From positions 62,001 to 126,000 of the forward strand of contig CAZBHH010000004.1 of NCBI GenBank assembly GCA_964492065.1: 64,000 nt of DNA, given 5' to 3'. Of the stretch, positions 26,367 to 34,445 are shown piece after piece; positions within the stretch are counted from its first letter, which is position 1; every line of letters starts with the position of its first letter. Under the pieces are notes generated by a model that was given only the letters and a program-made list of their open reading frames with translations, searched no databases and had not been told where the DNA came from. A program made the position numbers and the translations under genes. This DNA comes from JADKAC01 sp964492065 (lineage in GTDB: Bacteria > Bacteroidota > Bacteroidia > Chitinophagales > BACL12).

Positions 26367-28556
26367 ATGAAAAATGTTATTTACTCACTCCTGTTACTCA
26401 CAGCGGCAGTTGTTGCCACGGATGTGAGTGCACAAGGCTGGGGCTATGCCCGCTACGGTAATTGGGCGGCAGATGTGGCGGAAGCATCCGATGGAAGTGT
26501 ATTTGCCGTTGGGCTCAGTCATGATTCAGCCGATTTGGTATATTACGATAGTTATGTGGTAAAACTCGGCAGCGACGGCACACTCATTTGGGGAAACAAC
26601 GGCGAAGGCCTTCTATACGATTATTTTTCCGGCGAAAAGGTGCTTCCCTCCGATGATGGCGGTTGTATTGTCTATTGCAGTGTTGATCTTGGCCAACCCG
26701 GTTATTACAAATTAGATTCGATGGGCAATATAGAATGGCAGTCCGATTTTACCACCGGCTTCACCTATTTGTATTACGGCACAGCGGTGCAGCTCAGCGA
26801 CGGCCGATTTGTATCCGTCGGGTTAGCTGAAGACCTGATGTATTACATTACAGTGGTAAATTCGGATGGTACCTACCTGGATACCTATTCAATTGCGGCA
26901 GATACTTCCGGGGGATGGGGATTTTCGTATTGGGATTATAAGGAGACCGGTTTGGCGGCAACAGCGGATGGTGGATTCGCCTTTTCCTGCGGCAAGGAGG
27001 GATACAGGACGATACACAAATTTGACAGCGAGATGAACCTGGAATGGACTCAGAATTATCCGCATGCGGCGGATTTCTGGGAGTATGGCCCCTATAAAAA
27101 CGAGTTGCGGATAGCCGAGGATGGCGGTTACTTACTTTCCGGTTCAGGCTTATCCAATTTGACGGGTATATACTCTGGCAGCCTGAGAAAGACAGATGCT
27201 GACGGCAATCTGGAATGGCTGCAATTTTACAATCATGGAGCCGATTGGGAGGAAGGAGCGCATGTAGTACAATTAGATGCAGATACTTATGTGGTGTGGA
27301 CTCAGGATGCGGGTGAAAGCAGTACGTATGGCTGGGTGCTGGATGCCGACGGCAATCAGGTAGATTCCATTTTCATACCTATTATAAGCTGTACCTGGGG
27401 ATTTAGTGAAACAGGATTGGAGATTTGGGATGTAGAAAAGTCAATCGATGGCGGGTATATCCTGGCCGGCCGTCAATACCTGGAGGACTGTGATCAGCGC
27501 TATACCGTAATTAAATCCAATGCCGACGGTACGTTCCCGGATTGCCTGTTCAATTGTGTATGGCCGGGCGATGCCAATAACGACGGGTATGCGGATGCTT
27601 CCGATTTATTTGAGATTGGGATTAACTACGGAGCCGAAGGTTTCACCAGGGAAGATACCGCAATTGACTGGAGCGGCAAGCTCAGCCGGGCATGGATGGA
27701 GGAAGACACGCTGTACTGGTATGTGCTCAACGATTTGAAATACACCGATTGCAATGGCGATGGTGTTATCGACGATGATGATACGACGGCTGTTGTCAAT
27801 AATCTGGGTTTAGATCATCCTTTAAATCCACTGCGCACGGCCGCCGGAGAGGTGGAGCTCTACTTTGATCCCGATTTTGAAGAACTCGCCGTGGGGGTAA
27901 ATCACATTCCGATTTTCCTGGGTGATCCCGTAAATACGGTAGATGAAATTTACGGCATCCGGTTCACCATTACCGCTACCGGCGAATCGGTATTGGGCGA
28001 AAGCTTAAAAGTTGTGTTTGACGATTCATGGCTCGCTTCCTCTGCCGAGCGTTTGGCGATCAGCAAAACCGTTGCGGGCGAAAAAATTGTCATCTCGGGT
28101 ATCGTGCGCAAGGACAGAAATAATACCGGTGGCAACGGACAGATCGCCACATTGGATGTCGTAGTCATTGATAATATTTCGGGAGGGGCAATGACCGATG
28201 AGGTGGACTTTCAGTTCAGCGATGTACAGGCGATAAAATTAAACAGGGATGCAGTGAACGTCACTGCAACGGGCATCACTTTTCCTGTAGCAGAATCCAC
28301 ACAGGTTACAGAGATGCAGGCTGCGGGAATACGGGTGTATCCAAATCCCGCCGCTCATAATACCCTTTACGTTGATGCATCTGCCAGGATAATATTAGCC
28401 GAACTGACAGATATTACCGGCAAGGTAGTAATACAATTGTACGATTTGTCGAAAGGGACAAATAGCTTGGATATTTCTGCCCTTAGCCCCGGTCAGTATA
28501 TTTTGAAAATTGCCACTGCAGACCACGTGGTAAATCAGTCCATCGTGATAGAATAA
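26367..28556 (+). CDS. T9SS-exported protein with dockerin-like and cohesin-like domains (paralogue 2)
   Basis: This 729-residue paralogue of the preceding protein has the same order: signal peptide (MKNVIYSLLLLTAAVVATDVSA), beta-repeat region (about 25-385), dockerin-type loops DANNDGYADASD and DCNGDGVIDDDD (about 390-486), a cohesin-like module (HIPIFLGDP, YGIRFTIT, TGGNGQIATLDVVV; about 490-645) and a T9SS type A domain (IRVYPNPAAHN...GQYILKI). The segment FNCVWPGDANNDG is nearly the same in both, while the linker between the calcium loops has diverged. A terminator follows at 28579. Function is inferred from architecture only. Confidence 0.85.
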   Translation: MKNVIYSLLLLTAAVVATDVSAQGWGYARYGNWAADVAEASDGSVFAVGLSHDSADLVYYDSYVVKLGSDGTLIWGNNGEGLLYDYFSGEKVLPSDDGGCIVYCSVDLGQPGYYKLDSMGNIEWQSDFTTGFTYLYYGTAVQLSDGRFVSVGLAEDLMYYITVVNSDGTYLDTYSIAADTSGGWGFSYWDYKETGLAATADGGFAFSCGKEGYRTIHKFDSEMNLEWTQNYPHAADFWEYGPYKNELRIAEDGGYLLSGSGLSNLTGIYSGSLRKTDADGNLEWLQFYNHGADWEEGAHVVQLDADTYVVWTQDAGESSTYGWVLDADGNQVDSIFIPIISCTWGFSETGLEIWDVEKSIDGGYILAGRQYLEDCDQRYTVIKSNADGTFPDCLFNCVWPGDANNDGYADASDLFEIGINYGAEGFTREDTAIDWSGKLSRAWMEEDTLYWYVLNDLKYTDCNGDGVIDDDDTTAVVNNLGLDHPLNPLRTAAGEVELYFDPDFEELAVGVNHIPIFLGDPVNTVDEIYGIRFTITATGESVLGESLKVVFDDSWLASSAERLAISKTVAGEKIVISGIVRKDRNNTGGNGQIATLDVVVIDNISGGAMTDEVDFQFSDVQAIKLNRDAVNVTATGITFPVAESTQVTEMQAAGIRVYPNPAAHNTLYVDASARIILAELTDITGKVVIQLYDLSKGTNSLDISALSPGQYILKIATADHVVNQSIVIE

Positions 28557-28578
28557 CCATTTTTTTTTGTTAGTTAAT

Positions 28579-28609
28579 AAGCCGCATCACTCCTCGTTGC
28601 GGCTTTTTT
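28579..28609 (+). terminator. Intrinsic terminator after the second cargo gene
   Basis: AAGCCGCA pairs with TGCGGCTT around a loop of about 12 nt, followed by a T-run. It lies 23 nt after the stop of the cargo gene and before the convergent asnS. Confidence 0.75.
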
Positions 28610-28677
28610 CTTTGTGGAGCATGCCGGCTGAGGCAATGCGGAATTCAGAACAAGATTTACTGAAAGCGCCTGTCGAA

Positions 28678-30213
28678 TTAGGGTTTCAGACGTCCGTAAT
28701 ACCTGGGGAAGGGAATACTTTCCCTGATGTGTTGAATACCGGTTAACCACATCACCATGCGTTCTAATCCCAATCCAAATCCGGAGTGCGGCACCGAGCC
28801 GAATCTGCGCAGGTCGAGATACCATTCGAACACCTCCATCGGCAGCCCTTCGTGTACGATGCGCTCTTTTAAGAACTGCAGGTTGTCCTCACGCTCTGCG
28901 CCGCCGACGATTTCACCGTAGCCTTCCGGCGCTAAAACGTCCACACCTCGCACGTATTTTTCGTCTTTCGGATCTCGCTTCATATAAAATGCCTTCACCT
29001 GGGCAGGCCAGTTGTACACCATAACCGGGCAGTCGAACAGCCTTGTCAGCACTGTTTCATCGCTGCCGCCGAGATCGCCACCCCATTTAAAATTCCTGGC
29101 GCTCTCCAGCCATTGCGGAATGTTGCCGAGTTTTTCGTCTATATCTTTAATCGCATTTTTCATCGTATCAATTTTATTCTGGTTAAAATTGATCTCGCCT
29201 TTTTTCATATTACCCGCTGCGATTTTTTGTTCCCGCATTGCAATTTCGGCTTCCATTTCCGATTTCTCCCCTTGCAATTTTGTCATATCCGCTTCCAGCG
29301 TCTTAATGCTGTTGCGGCCATCCACATCTTTTTCACCGCGAATAATTTGAATAGCATCGTCGTAGTGAATTCTCGGGAAGGTCATATTCACTGCATTTTG
29401 CAGCATCGTTGTATCCCGTTCCAGGATTTCCAGTTCAGCTTTGCAATGCGTTATAACATCGTTTACCACATATTTTAAGAAGGCCTCTATCAGATCCATA
29501 TTCATGTCCAGGTCGTAAAAGGCCATTTCCGGTTCAATCATCCAGAACTCGGAGAGGTGCCGGCGTGTCTTTGATTTCTCGGCACGGAAAGTGGGCCCGA
29601 ACGTATAGATTTTGCCGTGAGCCATTGCCAGCGCTTCGCCGTATAACTGGCCGGATTGGGAAAGATAGGCGGGCTGGCCGAAAAAATCGGTTTCAAATAA
29701 TGTCGTAGTGCCTTCAACGGCATTGCCGGTAAATATTGGGGCGTCCAACTGCAAAAAATCGTGCTGCTGGAAAAAGCTGTGTATCGCCCAAATAATGCGA
29801 TTGCGCACCCGCATTATTGCCCATTGCTTTTTGGAGCGCAGCCACAAATGCCGGTTTTCACCCAGGAACTCAGGGCCGTGTTCCTTCTTGGCTATCGGAT
29901 AGTCAGTGGCGTATTGCAATACCTGTAACCAGGAAACACTCAGCTCAAAACCGCCCAGTTGTTTTTCATCTTTTACAACGGTGCCCTTTACTATTACGGC
30001 GCTTTCCAGGGTGAGTTTTTTTGCCGCCTCAAACATTGCGGCATCTACGGTTTGTTCATCTACCACACATTGCATATATCCGCTGCCGTCTCGCAGAATA
30101 ATAAATACCAGGCCTTTGCTATCACGTTTGTTGCTCACCCAACCCCGCAACTCCACTGCTTTTCCCTCTAAAGTGCCGATTTTGCCAATATATTGAAATG
30201 GTTCTGTTTGCAT
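28678..30213 (-). CDS. asnS: Asparagine--tRNA ligase
   Basis: AsnRS charges tRNA-Asn. The 511 residues show the N-terminal OB-fold anticodon-binding domain (about 18-105), the class II core with motif 2 FGPTFRAEKSKTRRHLSEFW (205-224) and motif 3 GLGLERMVMWLTG (480-492). The usual QSGQLYGE substrate loop is at 186-193. About residues 299-368 are an inserted charged helical stretch, probably a coiled-coil hairpin, absent from E. coli AsnRS (466 aa). This explains the extra length. A -7 box sits 24 nt before the ATG. Confidence 0.97.
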   Translation of the reverse strand: MQTEPFQYIGKIGTLEGKAVELRGWVSNKRDSKGLVFIILRDGSGYMQCVVDEQTVDAAMFEAAKKLTLESAVIVKGTVVKDEKQLGGFELSVSWLQVLQYATDYPIAKKEHGPEFLGENRHLWLRSKKQWAIMRVRNRIIWAIHSFFQQHDFLQLDAPIFTGNAVEGTTTLFETDFFGQPAYLSQSGQLYGEALAMAHGKIYTFGPTFRAEKSKTRRHLSEFWMIEPEMAFYDLDMNMDLIEAFLKYVVNDVITHCKAELEILERDTTMLQNAVNMTFPRIHYDDAIQIIRGEKDVDGRNSIKTLEADMTKLQGEKSEMEAEIAMREQKIAAGNMKKGEINFNQNKIDTMKNAIKDIDEKLGNIPQWLESARNFKWGGDLGGSDETVLTRLFDCPVMVYNWPAQVKAFYMKRDPKDEKYVRGVDVLAPEGYGEIVGGAEREDNLQFLKERIVHEGLPMEVFEWYLDLRRFGSVPHSGFGLGLERMVMWLTGIQHIRESIPFPRYYGRLKP

Positions 30214-30237
30214 ACGCTTACATTAAAATTTGAGCCG

Positions 30238-30245
30238 CAAAATTA
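30238..30245 (-). promoter_or_regulatory. -7 promoter box of asnS
   Basis: The minus strand reads TAATTTTG, an exact TAnnTTTG match, 24 nt before ATG 30213. Confidence 0.5.
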
Positions 30246-30481
30246 AGCAACATCACACATCACTGCCAACCGTTATGTCAGTTGCATTTTTAAAAAGCGC
30301 TGTGATTTACGGGTTTGAGTATCATAACTTTTCTGCTTTCAGCTTCTCCCCTCTGTGTACGATGTATTGACAATTCCATACGCTCAATACATGTTAGAGA
30401 TTTTACTAATATGCATTGTAATACAAAAAATATTTGAAAACAGGTATGCGTTTCATTATTGCCGGACTTGAGAAGTTATCC

Positions 30482-30489
30482 TAATTTTG
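30482..30489 (+). promoter_or_regulatory. -7 promoter box of rpoN
   Basis: TAATTTTG matches TAnnTTTG, 14 nt before ATG 30504. It lies inside a longer in-frame extension from 30459, which makes that extension unlikely to be translated. Confidence 0.5.
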
Positions 30490-30503
30490 AAGCGGTTAAT
30501 ATT

Positions 30504-31976
30504 ATGTTACGACAAAAGCTCAGCCAGAAACTACTCCAGAAATTATCGCCGCAACAGATACAGTTGATGAAGCTGTTGCAGGTGCCGACGGATCAACTGG
30601 AGCAGCGCATAAAGGAGGAGCTGGAAATTAATCCCGCATTGGAAATTTCCACTGCCGAGAGCGATGAGCAACAGGAGGATATTTTCAGCAGCAAGGATGA
30701 AGAATCGGAATACGAAAAAGACGAATCGGAGAACAACGAAGAAATTGATCTGACAGACTATCTGGAAGATGACGATTACGCCGATTATAAAACCCGCGGC
30801 GACAGTTATGACGACGATGAGGAGAACAACCGCACCGTGCCGATACCGGTGTATGAGACTTTTCATGAAAATCTGATACGACAAGTCGGAATGGTAGATT
30901 GCGACGAACGGCAACAGGCGATAGCGAAACAAATAATCGGCTCTATCGATGATGATGGATATTTGCGCAGGGAGATCAGCGCTATAGTGGATGACCTCGC
31001 TTTCTCACAAAATATAATTACCACTGAAGAAGAGATACTGGAATTATTGGATGTAGTCCAGGGCTTTGACCCCGCCGGTGTCGGCGCAAGGGATTTGCGT
31101 GAGTGTTTATTATTGCAACTGGAGCGTAAAATTCATACGAAGAACGTGAAGTATGCGATTACCATAATCGAAGAGTACTTCGATGAGTTTACTAAGAAAC
31201 ACTACGACAAGTTAGCCCGCCAGATGAAATTAGAGGAGAGCGAATTGAAAGTGGTTTTGGATGAAATTTTAAAACTGAATCCCAAACCCGGCGGATCGGT
31301 GAAGGACAACAATACGTCGTTCAACCAGTTTATCATTCCCGATTTTACGATTATTAACAATACCGGTACTCTCGAACTGCGGCTGAATGCACGCAATGCA
31401 CCCGACCTGCGCATCAGCCAGGACTTTAAAGAGATGATGCAGGATTATAAGGCGGGCGACAAGAAGGATAAAAAGCAAAGGGAAGCGGTGCAGTTTATCA
31501 AACAAAAACTGGATTCGGCCAAGTGGTTTATCGATGCCATTCGCCAGAGGCAGAACACCCTGTACAACACGATGTACCAGATAATGGAACACCAGTACGA
31601 TTTCTTTTTAACGGGTGATGAAACCCGCTTGAAACCCATGATTTTAAAAGATATTGCAGAGGTTACCGGCCTGGATATTTCCACTGTCAGCAGGGTGGCC
31701 AACAGCAAGTATGTGAGTACCGAATTTGGGACATATGCATTGAAATTCTTTTTCAGCGAATCGCTTACCAATGAAGCGGGTGAAGAAGTCTCCACCCGGG
31801 AGGTGAAAAAAATCCTGGATGACCTGATCAACCTGGAGGATAAAAAGAATCCGTTGAGCGACCAGGAATTAACCGAGAAGCTGCATGAAAAGGGATATAA
31901 TATTGCCCGGCGCACGGTTGCAAAATACCGGGAGCAACTGGATATCCCCGTTGCCCGGTTAAGGCGGGAATTGTAG
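30504..31976 (+). CDS. rpoN: RNA polymerase sigma-54 factor
   Basis: The 490 residues show the sigma-54 layout. Region I is N-terminal and Gln/Leu-rich (LSPQQIQLMKLLQVP, about 14-28), a site for activator contact. A very acidic region II (about 45-110) follows. The core-binding domain is near 120-300, the HTH is VTGLDISTVSRVANSKYV and the RpoN box is ARRTVAKYRE (about 468-477). It would direct transcription from -24/-12 promoters with an AAA+ activator. No such activator is in the window. ATG 30504 is chosen because of the -7 box just upstream. Confidence 0.97.
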   Translation: MLRQKLSQKLLQKLSPQQIQLMKLLQVPTDQLEQRIKEELEINPALEISTAESDEQQEDIFSSKDEESEYEKDESENNEEIDLTDYLEDDDYADYKTRGDSYDDDEENNRTVPIPVYETFHENLIRQVGMVDCDERQQAIAKQIIGSIDDDGYLRREISAIVDDLAFSQNIITTEEEILELLDVVQGFDPAGVGARDLRECLLLQLERKIHTKNVKYAITIIEEYFDEFTKKHYDKLARQMKLEESELKVVLDEILKLNPKPGGSVKDNNTSFNQFIIPDFTIINNTGTLELRLNARNAPDLRISQDFKEMMQDYKAGDKKDKKQREAVQFIKQKLDSAKWFIDAIRQRQNTLYNTMYQIMEHQYDFFLTGDETRLKPMILKDIAEVTGLDISTVSRVANSKYVSTEFGTYALKFFFSESLTNEAGEEVSTREVKKILDDLINLEDKKNPLSDQELTEKLHEKGYNIARRTVAKYREQLDIPVARLRREL

Positions 31977-32025
31977 TTAACACGGGCGGTTGTATAATTC
32001 CGACTGCGGGCTTGGCGCTTATGCG

Positions 32026-32033
32026 TACCTTTG
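32026..32033 (+). promoter_or_regulatory. -7 promoter box of the 32.0 kb membrane protein gene
   Basis: TACCTTTG matches TAnnTTTG and ends 6 nt before ATG 32040; it overlaps an in-frame TTG at 32031 that would otherwise extend the protein. Confidence 0.5.
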
Positions 32034-32039
32034 CAGTAC

Positions 32040-32660
32040 ATGAGTTTAAAGCATATTTTCGGCCACAGTTTCTCCATCGTCTTTCAGCCACTGTTACTTC
32101 CCTTACTCGGCACTGTCTATATCATTCGGTCGAATCCTTTCACCTTCCCCGACCCCTATGAAAATTATATGTTGATACTGCGTGTGGCGTTGCTCACTTT
32201 TTTTTTCCCGGCACTGGTAGTGCTTCTGATGAGCGCACTGAAATTTGTGCAGGGTATAAATCTCCGCAACCGGCAGGACCGCATCATTCCCTATATTGCC
32301 ACGCTCGCACTGTATATCTGGGCTTTTTACGTGTTCTATAAAGAGGGCTTCAACGGCATCATCACGTTTATGTTATTGGGCTCCACCATCTCCATCGTAC
32401 TCGCTTTTTTAATGAACCTGCTGGTGATGAAAATCAGTATGCATACGACGGGAGTGGGCGGCATGATAGCCTTTTTTCTGCTGTTGTTGCCCTATACGAA
32501 CTTCAATGCGCTGTACCCGTTTTTAATAGTCATTGTGATCGCCGGCCTGGTCGGTTCTGCCCGCCTAGCGCTGAATGCGCATACCCCCCGCGAAATTTAT
32601 TTCGGATATCTCATCGGGTTTTTCAGCTTTATGCTGACCAATCTCGTATTTAAAATGTGA
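32040..32660 (+). CDS. Integral membrane protein, possibly PAP2-like
   Basis: The 206 residues hold about six hydrophobic helices. The fourth loop KISMHTTGVGGM and the end HTPREIYFGYLIG recall the SGH...H motifs of type 2 phosphatidic acid phosphatases. The first PAP2 motif (KxxxxxxRP) is only weakly seen as INLRNRQDRIIPY, so catalytic activity is uncertain. PAP2 members dephosphorylate lipid phosphates on the membrane. It follows rpoN but has its own promoter box. A perfect hairpin overlaps its stop. Confidence 0.6.
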   Translation: MSLKHIFGHSFSIVFQPLLLPLLGTVYIIRSNPFTFPDPYENYMLILRVALLTFFFPALVVLLMSALKFVQGINLRNRQDRIIPYIATLALYIWAFYVFYKEGFNGIITFMLLGSTISIVLAFLMNLLVMKISMHTTGVGGMIAFFLLLLPYTNFNALYPFLIVIVIAGLVGSARLALNAHTPREIYFGYLIGFFSFMLTNLVFKM

Positions 32661-32688
32661 AACTCCCGGGTTTTATATTTCACATTTT
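32652..32688 (+). terminator. Hairpin at the end of the 32.0 kb membrane protein gene
   Basis: AAAATGTGAAA (32652-32662) pairs exactly with TTTCACATTTT (32678-32688), giving an 11-bp stem around a 15-nt loop. The left arm overlaps the TGA stop. The stem is AT-rich and ends in TTTT, so a weak terminator is the best reading. Confidence 0.5.
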
Positions 32689-32878
32689 GGGCTGAATGCG
32701 TGATGGAGGGATACGAAGTATATTATAATACAAACGCACGCTGCAAATTTATTGCAGGTGCGTCTGCATATCAACCCATTGTTTTATGTATGGACCTTTC
32801 ACGTTAATTACAAATGCGTGCCGCAATCTCAAAAAACTGCATCGCCCACCTCCCGAGTTCAATTTTATTAATGCGGGT

Positions 32879-33574
32879 TTAATCCAGTTTGAAATGTATC
32901 GGAAGAGTATAGCGCACTTTCACCTTGCTATTACCCTGAATGCCGGCTTTCCAGGTGGGCATTAATCCGATTACCCGCAGCACCTCCTCATTGCATCCGC
33001 CGCCGATACCCCTGATAATTGTCGCATCGCTGATCGTTCCGTCCTCATTTATTATAAAGCGCACGTAAACGGTACCCTCTATTCCCGCCTCACGGGCAAA
33101 TGCGGGATATACAATCGCATTGGCCAACCATACGTACAGCGCCGAAAATCCACCGGGAAACTCGGGGGCTATTTCTACTACTTCGTAGAATTCCTTGTTG
33201 GGATTTTCTTCAGTATTATTTAATATGACGGGATTTTGTACCGGCTTGATATCTGTGGCCTGGATATTAAATTTATCCAGCGTCATTTTTGTATTTGCAA
33301 CTTCAATTACCTGCGAATTTATTTCTGCCCTCTCTGTAGAGGAAGTTTGCACCTGCGGTTTTGGTGTGGGCGCAATGGATTTTATTTCTTCGGTATGAAT
33401 TTCCACCTGGAAAAAATCGGCGAAGTCTGCAGATTGAATTTCCGGTCTTGCATATGGCCCGGCTGCAATTTTCCAGTTGAGAGCATATAATGCGAGTAAC
33501 AGGGCGCACAGTATTCCAAACATGAAGAATATTGTAGTGTGTTTAAACGGATTGAATGCGGTCTTCGTTTGCAT
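32879..33574 (-). CDS. TonB-like energy transducer protein
   Basis: The 231-residue protein has one membrane helix near the N-terminus (TTIFFMFGILCALLLALYAL, about 14-33). A polar periplasmic linker follows (about 45-130), then a TonB C-terminal domain (about 135-231) with YPAFAREAGIEGTVYVRFI and a VKVRYTLPIHFKL end. TonB passes proton-motive energy to outer-membrane receptors; ExbB and ExbD are not here. The linker lacks the usual proline repeats. It is downstream of the Bat locus on the same strand but 121 nt away. Confidence 0.87.
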   Translation of the reverse strand: MQTKTAFNPFKHTTIFFMFGILCALLLALYALNWKIAAGPYARPEIQSADFADFFQVEIHTEEIKSIAPTPKPQVQTSSTERAEINSQVIEVANTKMTLDKFNIQATDIKPVQNPVILNNTEENPNKEFYEVVEIAPEFPGGFSALYVWLANAIVYPAFAREAGIEGTVYVRFIINEDGTISDATIIRGIGGGCNEEVLRVIGLMPTWKAGIQGNSKVKVRYTLPIHFKLD

Positions 33575-33695
33575 GGCTTTAGAATTTTATATTGGAGTGA
33601 TGCGTAAACCCTTTTATTCCATAAATGGAAATCCTGCCATTTGCGTATTTATAATGCAACGAGGGGAGGCAGCGGATTTTACCGCCGCAGATTAG

Positions 33696-34445
33696 TTAAA
33701 TACCGGTTACGCCGGAGGCCAATGCCCAGCCCTGGTTGCCATCGGGCATTTCAATTTTATACCAGCCGTTTTGCATCCCGAGAAGGCGCAGTTTCAGACC
33801 TTCGTGTAACATCACCAGGTTGGTGCTGTTTTCACTGGGTTCGCTTTTGATAACCAGGCTCGGTTGTACGATTATGCCGTAATGATAATTCCGGTCGTAC
33901 ATCGCCTTTGAAAATGTACTGCTGATGGAAATAATGAAGAGCAATAAGCAGATTCCAAACATGAAAAATCCGGCTTTGCGGAGCGTTATTTTTTTGCTTA
34001 TCCTGAACAGGGCAAATCCCGCTACCGACAGCCAGATGCTGATAATGGAAATATATATCCATTGATGTGTTTGCAACACGTTTATCCAACCGTGCCACCA
34101 GCGAATGATGAACAACCGGTTGACTGGAATCAGTTTATCTTTAATGCGGAGATTGGCGAGTTCTAAATTGTAAATTGCGTCTTTGTCATGAGGGGTGAGT
34201 TGCAGGCAGCGCTCGTAATTCAGGATTGCCAGGCCTATCTGGTTTGATTTATAATACGCATTGCCCAGGTTGTAATACAAATCGGGTGAAGCGCCTTTCT
34301 CAGCAATCAGGCTTTCATAGATTTCAATTGCCTTATAATAGTTTTTGTTGTCGTATTGTGTTTTGGCGAGATTAACATCCAATGAGTCCTGTGCATGTGC
34401 ACTGAGAATAAAAAACAGACAGGTTATAGCGGTTAGAATTCTCAT
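33696..34445 (-). CDS. batE: BatE-like TPR protein with SH3 tail
   Basis: The 249 residues have a signal peptide (MRILTAITCLFFILSAHAQ), tetratricopeptide repeats at about 20-100 (DLYYNLGNAYYKSNQIGLAILNYERCL), two membrane helices near 131-150 and 158-180, and a bacterial SH3 domain at about 188-245 (HEGLKLRLLGMQNGWYKIEM). This order matches BatE proteins of the Bacteroides aerotolerance locus. It is the last gene of the locus and overlaps batD by 4 nt. Confidence 0.85.
   Translation of the reverse strand: MRILTAITCLFFILSAHAQDSLDVNLAKTQYDNKNYYKAIEIYESLIAEKGASPDLYYNLGNAYYKSNQIGLAILNYERCLQLTPHDKDAIYNLELANLRIKDKLIPVNRLFIIRWWHGWINVLQTHQWIYISIISIWLSVAGFALFRISKKITLRKAGFFMFGICLLLFIISISSTFSKAMYDRNYHYGIIVQPSLVIKSEPSENSTNLVMLHEGLKLRLLGMQNGWYKIEMPDGNQGWALASGVTGI

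Noticed and set aside
31445..32077. 210-residue open frame on the minus strand
   Set aside because: It is antisense to the HTH and RpoN box of rpoN.
32879..34445. TonB-like gene as a member of the Bat operon
   Set aside because: It is on the same strand but 121 nt from batE, whereas the Bat genes overlap or lie at most 34 nt apart, so membership is not supported.
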